Below are positions 52,582 to 62,479 of a stretch of 64,000 nucleotides of DNA, in pieces. How positions within the stretch are numbered: position 1 is the stretch's first letter; every line of letters begins with the position of its first letter. This DNA comes from Streptomyces sp. V3I7 (GTDB taxonomy: Bacteria > Actinomycetota > Actinomycetes > Streptomycetales > Streptomycetaceae). Location of the stretch: the NCBI RefSeq assembly GCF_030817495.1, contig NZ_JAUSZK010000001.1, positions 5,249,001 to 5,313,000 on the forward strand, given 5' to 3'. Both the position numbers and the translations under genes were made by a program. The notes beneath the pieces are model-generated. The model saw only the letters and a program-made list of their open reading frames with translations. It was not told where the DNA came from and did no database searches.

Positions 52582-54951
52582 GTGCACGAACGAAGAAGAA
52601 CCGCCCGTCGGGTCGCGGCGGTTGCGGGGTGTGCCGCCGTGGTGGGGGCGCTGCTGGCGCCCGCGCAGGGGGTCGCGTACGCCGCCTCGGCGGACGTCGT
52701 CGTCAGCCAGGTCTATGGCGGCGGGGGCAACTCGGGCGCCCCGTACACCAATGACTTCATCGAGCTGTACAACCGCGGCACGAGCACGGTGTCGATAGCG
52801 GGCTGGAGCGTGCAGTACGCCTCCGCGACCGGCGCCACCTGGTCGACGACGCCGCTGTCCGGGAGCATCGCGCCGGGCCACTACTACCTGGTCAAGGAGG
52901 CCGCCGGCACCGGGACCGGCGCCGCGCTCCCGACCCCCGACGCCACCGGCACGATCGCGATGAGCGCGACCGCCGGGAAGGTGGCCCTGGTCACCAACTC
53001 CACCGCGCTGACCTGTTCCACCGGCTGCGCCACCAAGACCGGGGTACGGGACTTCGTCGGCTACGGCAGCACCGCCAGCTCGTCCGAGGGCTCTCCCACG
53101 GGCAACCTGTCCAACACCACCGCCGCCCTGCGCACCGGCGGCGGCGCGACCGACACGGACAACAACGCCGCGGACTTCGCCGTCACCGCGCCCGGTCCGC
53201 GCAACTCCAGCTCCAGCGGCGGTGGTGGCGGGGGAGCCACCCGGATCCGGGACATCCAGGGGAAGGGTCATGTCTCCCCGCTGAACGGCTCGCCGGTCAG
53301 CGCGATCCCCGGCGTGGTCACCGCCAAGTCGGGCACCGGCTTCTGGATGCAGGACCCGCAGCCCGACGCCGACCCCGCCACCAGCGAGGCCGTCTTCGTC
53401 TACACCGGCAGCGCGCCCACGGTGACCGTCGCCGACTCGGTGACCGTCGGCGGCACCGTCAGCGAGTTCCGTCCCGGCGGCACGGGCGGCACCACCAACC
53501 TGACGACCACCGAGATCACCGCCCCCACGGTCACCGTCGTGTCGAGCGGCGCCGCGCTGCCCGCGCCCACCGTGGTCGGCTCCGGCGGCCGCGTCCCGCC
53601 GTCCGCCGTGATCGAGGACGACGCCACCGGCGACGTCGAGAACAGCGGCACCTTCGACCCGGCGAGCGACGGCATCGACTTCTGGGAGTCGATGGAGGGC
53701 ATGCGCGTCGAGATCGACAACGCGGCGGTGGTCGGCCCGCGCACCTCCTTCGGCGAGATCCCGGTCGTCCCGCCGGGCAGCACCACCCGCACCACCCGCG
53801 GCGGCATCGTGCTCCAGTCCGCCGACGCCAACCCCGAGCGCGTCCTGCTCGACGATGTCCTCGCCGCCACCCCGACCGCCGACGTCGGCGACACCCTGAC
53901 CGGCGCCACCACCGGCGTCCTCGACTACTCCTTCGGCAACTTCAAACTGCTCCCCACCAGCAGCCCCACGGTGACCGCCGGCGGCATCGCGCCGGAGAGC
54001 ACGGCCGCGGCGACCACCGGCGAGATGGCCACGGCCACCTTCAACGTGGAGAACCTCGATCCCTCCGACCCGCAGACGAAGTTCGACGGCCTCGCCGGGC
54101 AGATCGTGGGCAACCTCAAGTCGCCCGACCTGGTCGCCCTGGAGGAGGTCCAGGACAACAACGGCGTCACGGACAACGGAACCGTCGCCTGCGACCAGAC
54201 CATGGCCAAGCTGATCAGCGCCATCACCGCGGCGGGCGGCCCGAGTTACTCCTTCCGCCAGATCAACCCGACGAACGACGCCGACGGCGGTGAGCCGGGC
54301 GGCAACATCCGCCAGGTCTTCCTGTTCCGCACCGACCGCGGCCTGTCCTTCGTCGACCGCGCGGGCGGTACGGCCACCACGGCCGACGCGGTCGTGAACA
54401 CGGGCGGCGTTCCGTCGCTGAAGTACTCGCCCGGCCGCATCGACCCGGCCAACTCGGCGTTCTCCGCGAGCCGCAAGCCGCTGGCGGGCGAGTTCACCTG
54501 GAACGGCCGGCCCGTCTTCGTCGTCGCCAACCACTTCAACTCCAAGGGAGGCGACGATCCGCTGTTCGGCCACGCCCAGCCGCCGGCCCACTCCTCGGAG
54601 ACACAGCGGCACAATCAGGCCACCGCGGTGAAGAGCTTCGTCGACCAGATCCTGGCCGTCGACGCGAACGCATCGGTGATCGTGCTGGGTGACCTCAACG
54701 ACTTCGAGTTCTCACAGACCGCCGACATCCTCACCGCGGGCAACTCCCTGGTGGACCTGCCCCGCACGCTGCCCGCCGCGGAGCGCTACACGTACGACTA
54801 CGAGGGCAACTCCCAGGTGCTGGACCACATCCTGCTGTCGCCGGGCCTGGCCGCGAAGGCGTACGCCTACGACGTCGTCCACGTCAACTCCGAGTTCGCC
54901 AACCAGCTCAGCGACCACGACCCCCAGATCGTCCGCGTCCCGCTGCCCTGA
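52582..54951 (+). CDS. secreted lamin-tail / endonuclease-exonuclease-phosphatase protein
   Basis: A 789-aa exported protein. Signal peptide residues 1-35, then a lamin-tail domain (VVVSQVYGGGGNSGAPYTNDFIELYNRG), a Gly linker near 205-215, an OB-fold-like nuclease domain (RIRDIQGKGHVSPLNGSPV) and a C-terminal EEP domain with FNVENLDPSD, LVALEEVQDNNG, VFVVANHFNSKGGD, VIVLGDLNDFEFS and LSDHDPQIV, which form the Mg-dependent catalytic site. It should cut extracellular DNA/RNA or phosphoesters to scavenge phosphate. The GTG at 52582 follows TGGAGGATGCA; an upstream open frame is repetitive and rejected. Confidence 0.92.
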   Translation: MHERRRTARRVAAVAGCAAVVGALLAPAQGVAYAASADVVVSQVYGGGGNSGAPYTNDFIELYNRGTSTVSIAGWSVQYASATGATWSTTPLSGSIAPGHYYLVKEAAGTGTGAALPTPDATGTIAMSATAGKVALVTNSTALTCSTGCATKTGVRDFVGYGSTASSSEGSPTGNLSNTTAALRTGGGATDTDNNAADFAVTAPGPRNSSSSGGGGGGATRIRDIQGKGHVSPLNGSPVSAIPGVVTAKSGTGFWMQDPQPDADPATSEAVFVYTGSAPTVTVADSVTVGGTVSEFRPGGTGGTTNLTTTEITAPTVTVVSSGAALPAPTVVGSGGRVPPSAVIEDDATGDVENSGTFDPASDGIDFWESMEGMRVEIDNAAVVGPRTSFGEIPVVPPGSTTRTTRGGIVLQSADANPERVLLDDVLAATPTADVGDTLTGATTGVLDYSFGNFKLLPTSSPTVTAGGIAPESTAAATTGEMATATFNVENLDPSDPQTKFDGLAGQIVGNLKSPDLVALEEVQDNNGVTDNGTVACDQTMAKLISAITAAGGPSYSFRQINPTNDADGGEPGGNIRQVFLFRTDRGLSFVDRAGGTATTADAVVNTGGVPSLKYSPGRIDPANSAFSASRKPLAGEFTWNGRPVFVVANHFNSKGGDDPLFGHAQPPAHSSETQRHNQATAVKSFVDQILAVDANASVIVLGDLNDFEFSQTADILTAGNSLVDLPRTLPAAERYTYDYEGNSQVLDHILLSPGLAAKAYAYDVVHVNSEFANQLSDHDPQIVRVPLP

Positions 54952-55029
54952 TCCCCGCTCCACACCTGCCATCAGGGGCGTCTTCGCCATGCGCGGGGGC
55001 GCCCCCGGCGCGTTCCGGGCTGTGAACGA

Positions 55030-55219
55030 TGTGATCACAGCCGGGCGAGTCGTGAGAGAACATGGGGAGATCTCTTCACGGATCGGGCACGATGTGGCCA
55101 CTCCCGGGTGCCGGTTCTTCACGAACCGGATCGCCGAACCCCCGCGGCATAGACTCTGGCCGCAAAGGCCTCCGCACCGACGACCGTGGCCGAAAACAGG
55201 CAGAACCAGAAGTCTTCTG
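55030..55219. promoter_or_regulatory. cluster of three palindromes before the OpuC-type operon
   Basis: TGTGATCACA (55030-55039, 10-bp perfect), CCGGTTC-TTCAC-GAACCGG (55111-55129) and CAGAAG-T-CTTCTG (55207-55219) lie in the 293-base gap upstream of the TTG at 55245. Any could be an operator or leader hairpin; the first is GntR- or CRP-like in form. The gap holds no gene. Confidence 0.5.
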
Positions 55220-55244
55220 CCACATCCGAAGGGCATTCGGCGTT

Positions 55245-56405
55245 TTGATACGGATAGATTCAGTCACCAAGCGGTATCCGGACGGCACGGTGGCGGTCGA
55301 CCGGCTGTCGCTGGAGATACCGGACCGCTCCATCACCGTCCTCGTCGGTCCGTCCGGCTGCGGCAAGACGACCACCCTGCGGATGATCAACCGGATGGTC
55401 GAGCCCAGCGAGGGCACGATCCTCATCGACGGCGTCGACATCCACGCCCAGTCGGTCAACGCGCTGCGCCGGTCCATGGGCTACGTCATCCAGAACGCCG
55501 GACTCTTCCCGCACCGCACCATCGTGGACAACATCGCCACCGTGCCCCGGCTGCTCGGCTGGAAGAAGGAGCGGGCCCGCGAGCGCGCGGTGGAGCTGAT
55601 GGAGAGGGTCGGGCTCGACTCCTCGCTCGCCCGGCGCTACCCGTACCAGTTGTCGGGCGGCCAGCAGCAGCGCGTCGGTGTCGCCCGGGCGCTCGCCGCC
55701 GACCCGCCGGTGCTGCTGATGGACGAGCCGTTCTCGGCCGTCGACCCCATCGTGCGCAAGGGCCTCCAGGACGAACTCCTGCGTATCCAGGAGGAGCTGG
55801 GCAAGACGATCGTCTTCGTCACCCATGACATCGACGAGGCCATCAAGCTCGGCACGATGGTCGCCGTGATGCGCACCGGCGGCAAGCTGGCGCAGTTCGC
55901 GCCGCCCGCCGAGCTGCTGAGCGAGCCCGCGGACGCCTTCGTCGAGGACTTCCTCGGCGCCGACCGCGGCATCCGCCGGCTCTCCTTCTTCCCGTCGGCC
56001 GGACTGGAGCTGCTGGCCGCCCCCGTCGTTTCCGTGGACGCCGACGGTGCGGCGATCGAGGCGGCCCGCGCGTCCGACGCCCCCTACCTCCTCGTCACCG
56101 ACGCCGATGGCAAGCCCCTCGGCTGGAGCGAGCCGGCCGCCCTCACCGCGGGCGAGATCGACCCGGGCCAACTGCTCTCGCACGGGCGGCCGTTCGTGCC
56201 CGGCACCGACTCGCTGCGAGCCGCGCTCGACGGCGCCGTGCTGTCGCCGACCGGCTGGGCCGTCGGCGTGGACGACACCGGGCGCGTCGTGGGCGTCGTC
56301 GCCCAGCAGGTCATCGGCGAGGCGATCCGCACCGCGCACGCGAAGGGCCGTACGACGGACGAGGCCGCCCCCATCGCCGAGTCGACGGCGGAGGTCGGCG
56401 GATGA
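55245..56405 (+). CDS. ABC transporter ATP-binding protein, OpuCA-like (glycine betaine/choline)
   Basis: A 386-aa ATPase: Walker A VGPSGCGKTTT, Q-loop YVIQNAGLFPH, signature LSGGQQQRVGVARAL, Walker B VLLMDEPFSAVDP and VTHDIDEAI. The C-terminal 100 residues are a CBS-like domain (APYLLVTDADGKPLGW), as in OpuCA/ProV where it senses ionic strength. The start is TTG at 55245, read as MIRIDSVTKRYPDG, the usual N-terminus of the family. Overlaps the permease by ATGA. Confidence 0.92.
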   Translation: MIRIDSVTKRYPDGTVAVDRLSLEIPDRSITVLVGPSGCGKTTTLRMINRMVEPSEGTILIDGVDIHAQSVNALRRSMGYVIQNAGLFPHRTIVDNIATVPRLLGWKKERARERAVELMERVGLDSSLARRYPYQLSGGQQQRVGVARALAADPPVLLMDEPFSAVDPIVRKGLQDELLRIQEELGKTIVFVTHDIDEAIKLGTMVAVMRTGGKLAQFAPPAELLSEPADAFVEDFLGADRGIRRLSFFPSAGLELLAAPVVSVDADGAAIEAARASDAPYLLVTDADGKPLGWSEPAALTAGEIDPGQLLSHGRPFVPGTDSLRAALDGAVLSPTGWAVGVDDTGRVVGVVAQQVIGEAIRTAHAKGRTTDEAAPIAESTAEVGG

Positions 56406-57097
56406 ACGGCTTCTTCGACATACCCAGCGACCTGCAGAACAGCTATCCGGGCCTGATCGGGCTGCACCTGCGCGAGTCGCTGCTGCCGGTGCTGGTGGGG
56501 CTGCTCGCCGCCCTGCCCATCGCCCAACTCTGCGTGCGATTCCGGTGGTTGTACCCGCCGGTGCTCGGCGTGACGACCGTGCTGTACGCCATCCCGTCGC
56601 TGGCCCTCTTCGTCGTCCTCATCGACTACACCGGCCAGAGCGAGATCACCGTGATGATCCCGCTGGCCGTCTACAGTCTCGTGGTGCTCGTCCCGGCGAT
56701 CGTCGACGGGGTGCGCTCGGTGCCGCAGGAGACCCTCGCGGCCGCCACCGCCATGGGCTTCGGTCCCGTACGCCGCTACGTCCAGGTGCAACTGCCGATC
56801 GCCGTGCCCGCCATCCTCGCCGGACTGCGCGTGGCCTGCGTGTCCAGCATCTCGCTGGCCAGCGTCGGCGCGCTCATCGGCAACCAGGGCGCGCTCGGCA
56901 ATCTGCTCGCGGACGCGATGTTCTACCACCGGCCCGTGCTCGCGGTGAACTCCGTTGTCACCACGGCCGCCCTCGCCATCGTCGTCGACGCCGTGCTGGT
57001 CCTCGTCCGCGTCCTGCTCACCCCGTGGATGCCCCGCAGCACGCGCAGGACACCGAAGGCCGCCCCCGCGGCCGCCCTGGAGGACGCTGTCCGGTGA
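56402..57097 (+). CDS. ABC transporter permease, OpuCB-like
   Basis: A 231-aa permease with five to six helices and the EAA-like coupling loop VPQETLAAATAMGFGPVRRYVQVQLPIAVPAI. ATGA overlap with the ATPase and GTGA overlap with the second permease show tight coupling. The pairing with another permease and a periplasmic-type lipoprotein matches OpuC uptake systems for glycine betaine, choline or carnitine. Confidence 0.92.
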   Translation: MNGFFDIPSDLQNSYPGLIGLHLRESLLPVLVGLLAALPIAQLCVRFRWLYPPVLGVTTVLYAIPSLALFVVLIDYTGQSEITVMIPLAVYSLVVLVPAIVDGVRSVPQETLAAATAMGFGPVRRYVQVQLPIAVPAILAGLRVACVSSISLASVGALIGNQGALGNLLADAMFYHRPVLAVNSVVTTAALAIVVDAVLVLVRVLLTPWMPRSTRRTPKAAPAAALEDAVR

Positions 57098-57762
57098 ACG
57101 TACTCAGCTTCGTCAACGCCTTCTTCAGCGACGCCGCCCACTGGCACGGCTACGACGGCATTCCGCACCGGCTGCTGGAGCACGTCCAGTACACGCTGGC
57201 CGCGCTCGCCGTCGCCGCCGCCGTCGGGCTGCCCGTCGGCCTGATCACCGGGCACACCGGGCGCGGCGGCAACGCGCTGGCGTTCATCGCCACCGCTGCC
57301 CGCGCGCTGCCCAGCTTCGGTCTGCTGGTGCTGATGTTCGTGATCATCGGGCTCGGGCTGCTGCCCGTGATGATCCCGCTGGTCGTCCTCGCCGTCCCGC
57401 CGATCCTCGTCACCACCTACGAGGCGATGCGCTCCGTCGACCCGTCCCCGGTGGACGCCGCGCGGGGCATGGGCATGGCCGAGTCGCGGATCCTGTTCCA
57501 GGTCGAACTGCCCGTCGCGCTCCCGCTGATCCTCAGCGGACTGCGCTCGGCGGCCATCCAGATCGTCTCCACCGCCACCATCGCCGCGTACGTCAGCCTC
57601 GGCGGCCTCGGCCGCTACATCGTCGACGGGCTCTACCAGCGCAACTACGAGAAGGTCGTCGGCGGCGCCACCCTGGTCGCCGTCCTGGCCCTGGTCACGC
57701 TCACGCTGTTCTGGGCGGTGAACCGGATCGCGGTGTCGCCGGGCGTGCGCCGCTCGGCGTGA
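57094..57762 (+). CDS. ABC transporter permease, OpuCD-like
   Basis: A 222-aa second permease: VNVLSFVNAFFSDAAHW at the GTG start, helices from residue 33 on, coupling loop DPSPVDAARGMGMAESRILFQVELPVALPLILSG. It forms a heterodimer with the OpuCB-like protein. Its start overlaps the previous stop (GTGA). A longer open frame reaching back into the ATPase gene is a shadow. Confidence 0.92.
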   Translation: MNVLSFVNAFFSDAAHWHGYDGIPHRLLEHVQYTLAALAVAAAVGLPVGLITGHTGRGGNALAFIATAARALPSFGLLVLMFVIIGLGLLPVMIPLVVLAVPPILVTTYEAMRSVDPSPVDAARGMGMAESRILFQVELPVALPLILSGLRSAAIQIVSTATIAAYVSLGGLGRYIVDGLYQRNYEKVVGGATLVAVLALVTLTLFWAVNRIAVSPGVRRSA

Positions 57763-57873
57763 GAGCGCACGGCGGAACCTCCCGCACCTCCCTCTGAACT
57801 TCCCCCGTATACAAGGCAATCGCATGGCCGGCGCCTCTTGACGCAGAGAGAACCGGCTGGATTGGATCAGTAC

Positions 57874-58833
57874 GTGACTTCCAACAACCGCACCAGCAGG
57901 ACGATCCGGACACACCGAGGCGCGGCGGCCGTCGCGCTCGCCGCGGCAACGGCCCTGCTGGCGGGCTGTTCCTCGGGCTCCGGCAAGGCCGACGACCCGC
58001 TCACGGGCGACAAGCCCAAGGACGGCGCGGTCGTCGTCGGCTCCAACAACTTCGCCGAGAGCATCCTGCTCGCCGACCTCTACGGCGAGGCCCTCAAGGC
58101 CAAGGGGGTCAAGGTCGAGTACAAGCCGAACATCGGCAGCCGCGAGACGACCTACGGTCTGCTCAAGAACGGCACCATCGCGGTGCTGCCCGAGTACAAC
58201 GGGGCGCTGCTGGCCTACCTCGACCCGAAGGCCACCCCGAAGACCACGGAGGCGACCACCTCGGCCATCAAGGCCAAGCTCGACTCCAAGCTGACGCTGC
58301 TGGAGCCCTCGCCCGCGCAGGACAAGGACACCATCACCGTCAACGCGGTCACCGCGAAGAAGTACCATCTCACCGCCGAGTCGTCGATCGGCGACCTCAA
58401 GAGTGTCGCGAAGGACCTGGCTGTCGGCGCCTCGCCGGAGTTCCAGAGCCGCCACCAGGGCCTGGTCGGCCTGAAGTCGGTGTACGGCCTGGAGTTCAAG
58501 TCCTTCAAGGCGCTCGACGCGGGCGGCCCGCTCACCCAGGCGGCGCTCACGAAGAACACCGTGCAGGCCGCGGACATCTTCTCCACGGACCCGATCATCG
58601 CCAAGGAGAAGTTCATCCCCCTCCAGGACCCGAAGAACCTGTTCGGCCTGGAGAACGTTCAGCCGCTCGTCCGCAAGGGCGGCGTCTCCCCGAAGGGCGT
58701 CGAGGCGCTGAACGCCCTTTCGGCGAAGCTCGACACCGCGACCCTGCTGAAGCTCAACACCCAGGTGCAGGCGGAGAAGAAGGACCCGCTGGCGGTCGCG
58801 AAGGCCTGGCTGAAGTCGGCCGGTCTGAGCTGA
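57874..58833 (+). CDS. OpuCC-like substrate-binding lipoprotein
   Basis: A 319-aa lipoprotein: signal peptide with lipobox TALLAGC, then a glycine-betaine/quaternary-amine-binding domain (VVVGSNNFAESILLADLYGEAL; YKPNIGSRETTYGLLKNG; VLPEYNGALLAYL). It delivers the osmoprotectant to the permeases. The GTG at 57874 is favoured because it yields a normal signal peptide; a TTG 12 codons upstream is open. The stop lies in the first of two 25-base tandem repeats. Confidence 0.92.
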   Translation: MTSNNRTSRTIRTHRGAAAVALAAATALLAGCSSGSGKADDPLTGDKPKDGAVVVGSNNFAESILLADLYGEALKAKGVKVEYKPNIGSRETTYGLLKNGTIAVLPEYNGALLAYLDPKATPKTTEATTSAIKAKLDSKLTLLEPSPAQDKDTITVNAVTAKKYHLTAESSIGDLKSVAKDLAVGASPEFQSRHQGLVGLKSVYGLEFKSFKALDAGGPLTQAALTKNTVQAADIFSTDPIIAKEKFIPLQDPKNLFGLENVQPLVRKGGVSPKGVEALNALSAKLDTATLLKLNTQVQAEKKDPLAVAKAWLKSAGLS

Positions 58834-58873
58834 CCCGGCCGCCCGCGCTCTGAGCTGACCCAGCCGCCCGCGC
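58824..58873. repeat. tandem 25-nt duplication over the stop codon
   Basis: A 25-base unit beginning TCTGAGCTGACCC occurs at 58824 and again at 58849, 24 of 25 bases identical. The first copy contains the real stop of the substrate-binding lipoprotein gene. Confidence 0.85.
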
Positions 58874-58879
58874 GAGGAA

Positions 58880-58917
58880 CGACGCGGTGCTCCCGGACTG
58901 CCGGGGGTGCCGCGTCG
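58880..58917. terminator. hairpin terminator after the OpuC-type operon
   Basis: CGACGCGG (58880-58887) pairs with CCGCGTCG (58910-58917), with an inner CCCGG/CCGGG stem, followed by CTCTTCTT. It lies between convergent genes. Confidence 0.7.
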
Positions 58918-58927
58918 CTCTTCTTCG

Positions 58928-59335
58928 TCAGGCGGGTTCCCCGGCCGTGCGCTTGCGGTCGCGGCGGCTCGTGCGGGGTTCCTGGTCCGGGAGCCAGCCG
59001 AAGGTGAGGCAGCTGCCGACGACGCCGAGCAGCAGGCCGACGACGAAGCCGCCGAGGTTCGAGGTGACCCAGGTGCCCAGGGAGCACAGGACGCCCGTGA
59101 GCGAGTAGAAGAGGCGCTGACCAGGGCTGAAGAGGATCAGCAGGCCGCACAGCACCATCAGGGTCGGCAGCAGGTAACCGGCCACGCCCTGCATGCCGAC
59201 GTGCACGACGACCTTCATCGGCGCCTTCACGGTGAGCAGGACCTCCGCGCCGCCCAGGGTCAGCAGCAGCCCGCCCCAGAACGGACGGCCGGCCCGCCAG
59301 TGCCGGAAGGCGGGACGCAGGTCACGCCGCGGCAT
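58928..59335 (-). CDS. DUF6114 membrane protein
   Basis: A 135-aa protein with four helices (WGGLLLTLGGAEVLL; GYLLPTLMVLCGLLILF; LFYSLTGVLCSLGTWV; GGFVVGLLLGVVGSCL) and a basic tail. It follows DUF6230 with one base between stop and start, so the two are translationally coupled. The pair is common in Streptomyces; its role is unknown. Confidence 0.85.
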   Translation of the reverse strand: MPRRDLRPAFRHWRAGRPFWGGLLLTLGGAEVLLTVKAPMKVVVHVGMQGVAGYLLPTLMVLCGLLILFSPGQRLFYSLTGVLCSLGTWVTSNLGGFVVGLLLGVVGSCLTFGWLPDQEPRTSRRDRKRTAGEPA

Positions 59336-59336
59336 A

Positions 59337-59975
59337 TCAGCAGCCCGTGCCGCTGAAGCGCAGCTTCAGGCCGGGCAGTTTGAACACGGCGGCGGTGGTC
59401 GCGTAGTTGGTCTGCCGCAGGTGGTCGATGTGCACATGGTCCGCCTGCTGGCTGAACACGCCCGGTTTGCCCTTCACCCCGGCCTTGGTGAGGGTGCTGG
59501 CGTCGTTACCGATCTCGATGTTGCGGAAGGCCGCGTCGCCCGACAGCTCGGTCGAGTCGGTGGTGAGGTCGGCCGCCTCCACCTTCCGGCTGCCGCCGCC
59601 GGCGGTGATGAGCAGGTTGGTGCCCCCGAGGTCGACGCTCTGGCACAGCTTGGTGAGCTTCGCTTCCTTGATCGCGGAGGTGATGACGAGCACCTGGCCG
59701 CCGGTGTCGCCCGAGTTCGGGCTGTCCTCGATCATGTTGTCGAGGTCCCCGAACTGCTCGAACCCGGTGCCGTCGAGCTCGGTCGCGGTGACCGTGAACG
59801 GCATGCCGGAGATGAAGAACTGCACCCCCAGCGCCCCCTGGGCGGTGAGGAGCGCGAGGCCCGCGACGACCGCCGCGGCCGGGACCGCCATCACCGCGGC
59901 GCGGCGCAGCCGGACCCGCCCGCGTCTGCCGCCGTCCACGGCGGCGCCGGTTCTTTCCGTCTCCTCGGATGCCAT
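59337..59975 (-). CDS. DUF6230 membrane-anchored secreted protein
   Basis: A 212-aa protein with a basic N-terminus, one membrane helix (VPAAAVVAGLALLTAQGALG, about residues 31-50) and a mostly beta external domain with two Cys (KLCQ and the C-terminal GTGC). Members were often labelled cholesterol esterases, with no catalytic motif here to support it. The ATG at 59975 follows AGGGAGCAGAC. Coupled with DUF6114. Confidence 0.82.
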   Translation of the reverse strand: MASEETERTGAAVDGGRRGRVRLRRAAVMAVPAAAVVAGLALLTAQGALGVQFFISGMPFTVTATELDGTGFEQFGDLDNMIEDSPNSGDTGGQVLVITSAIKEAKLTKLCQSVDLGGTNLLITAGGGSRKVEAADLTTDSTELSGDAAFRNIEIGNDASTLTKAGVKGKPGVFSQQADHVHIDHLRQTNYATTAAVFKLPGLKLRFSGTGC

Positions 59976-61051
<1,076 letters not shown>

Positions 61052-61069
61052 CCTATTCCAGAGGGAGGT

Positions 61070-62011
61070 TCAGCGCCCGCGCAGACGCAGCACGACGGCG
61101 GCGCCCCCGGTGAGCACCAGCACCGCGGCGGCGCCGCCCGCCACCACTGGCGCGGAGGGGCTCGACCCCGTGCCGGTGGCGGAGGCCACCGGGGTGCCGT
61201 CGGCGGCACGCGGCGCGGCGGACGCCGCCGGGCTCGCGTCACGGTGCGACGGGCTCGGCCCGGCCGACGGCGGAGCGGCCTTGGACGGCTCGGTCGTCCG
61301 TACCGGGCGAGCGCTCGCGGGCTTCGCGGGCGTCGCCTTCGTCCCCTCCCCGCCGCCCGACGCCGACGCCCCGACCGTCGGGAACGCCACGTCGGAGCAC
61401 GAGTAGTAGGTGTCCGGCGTGCTGCTGTTCTGCCAGACCGTGTACAGCACATGGTGTCCGGTCCGGTCCGGGGGCAGCGTCGCCCCGAAGTGGTACGCCC
61501 CGTTCGTCAGCGCAGGGTCCCTGACCTCCGCGAAGGGCCGCGAGGGAAGGTCAGACCAGGTCAGCGGCTTGCGGGGGTCGTAGCCCGGCTTGGTCAGATA
61601 CATCTTGAACGTGCCCGCGTGCGCGATCGTCGAGGCGTACGTCATCGACAGCCGCCCGCCCGGTGTCAGCCGCGTAGCCGGCCAGTCCGTACGCGTGAGA
61701 TCGAGGCCCTTGTACGCGGGCAGGCCCCCGCTGCACAACTTGCCGTCCGGAATCGTCTGCCGGTCCCGGCCGGCCACGCCCGCCACCCGCAGGTTGTCCC
61801 ACGCCGTGAACGGAGCGCCGTTCGCCGCGATCGCCGCCCGGCACGCCGCCGAACCGGTGCTGCCGCCCTCGGGGGAGCAGGCGTAGACCCGGCTGACCGG
61901 GGAGGTCGGCGTGCCGTGCGCCAGAGCCGGTCCGGCCGCCACGAGGGACAGCAGGGCGGAGGCGGTCACGGTGGCTCCCGTGACCCTGAGCGGTGCGGTC
62001 ATCCGAGTCAT
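61070..62011 (-). CDS. AA10 lytic polysaccharide monooxygenase (chitin-binding protein) with membrane anchor
   Basis: A 313-aa exported copper enzyme. After the signal peptide (cut ALA|H) the mature protein begins HGTPTSPVSRVY, so His32 is the N-terminal histidine of the copper brace and His131 (STIAHAGTF) is the second; a Cys pair sits in YSCSD. The AA10 domain spans to about residue 205, followed by a Pro/Ala/Ser/Thr linker and a C-terminal hydrophobic helix with a basic end. There is no LPXTG motif. It should oxidise chitin (or cellulose) at the cell surface rather than freely in the medium. Start ATG 62011 follows GAGGAGACG. Confidence 0.93.
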   Translation of the reverse strand: MTRMTAPLRVTGATVTASALLSLVAAGPALAHGTPTSPVSRVYACSPEGGSTGSAACRAAIAANGAPFTAWDNLRVAGVAGRDRQTIPDGKLCSGGLPAYKGLDLTRTDWPATRLTPGGRLSMTYASTIAHAGTFKMYLTKPGYDPRKPLTWSDLPSRPFAEVRDPALTNGAYHFGATLPPDRTGHHVLYTVWQNSSTPDTYYSCSDVAFPTVGASASGGGEGTKATPAKPASARPVRTTEPSKAAPPSAGPSPSHRDASPAASAAPRAADGTPVASATGTGSSPSAPVVAGGAAAVLVLTGGAAVVLRLRGR

Positions 62012-62479
62012 CCGGGACGTCTCCTCGGGCGGTGCGGCGGAACGGTTGCCGCCGTGGAGTACGGGAATCGAGGACGGTTCGTTCATCCGGGATCTGGCGT
62101 CGTAGCGAGCGCCGAGAAGCGCCGCCCCTGACGGTGCGTCAGACTGGTGCCGATCGAGGGCCCGTTGAGAACAGTCCCGCGGACTCGTATCGTGGCGATC
62201 ACCGGTGCGGCGGCCCGTCACCCGCCATGGCCTCCGGAAACGCGGAGAGAGCCGAGGGAGGGACGCGCTGTGATCTTGTCCGCGTGCGGAAGGCCAGGAG
62301 GGCCGCGACGGCCGGGAGGGTCGAGGACGACCGCGGCCGCCCGTACACCGGTATCCCCTGTCGACGGACCGCGTCCGCATGCCCTCGTCCCGCTGCCGCG
62401 CGGTGCGCCGCCGCGCGCGCAGAGCAGCGAACAAACCGTCCGTCCCGTTCTTTTCCAGCCGCCGAGGAGTGTCCAGTCG
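62012..62479. promoter_or_regulatory. divergent region, LPMO / TetR regulator
   Basis: These 468 bases hold no supported gene. The perfect inverted repeat CTGACG-GTG-CGTCAG (62128-62142) is a good TetR-type operator candidate about 117 bases before the LPMO ATG. The right half towards the regulator is GC-rich and shows no obvious palindrome. An open frame in line with the regulator continues upstream but is low complexity. Confidence 0.45.

Noticed and set aside
61070..61140. Sortase LPXTG signal at the end of the LPMO
   Set aside because: The C-terminus has a hydrophobic helix and basic end but no LPXTG or LAXTG motif before it.
62128..62160. DasR-type site near the LPMO promoter
   Set aside because: Only a half-match (ACTGGTGCC) is present; the opposite half of the palindrome is missing.
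62147..62479. 111-codon N-terminal extension of the TetR regulator
   Set aside because: Low complexity, and the HTH begins right after the ATG at 62480 as in all GBL receptors.
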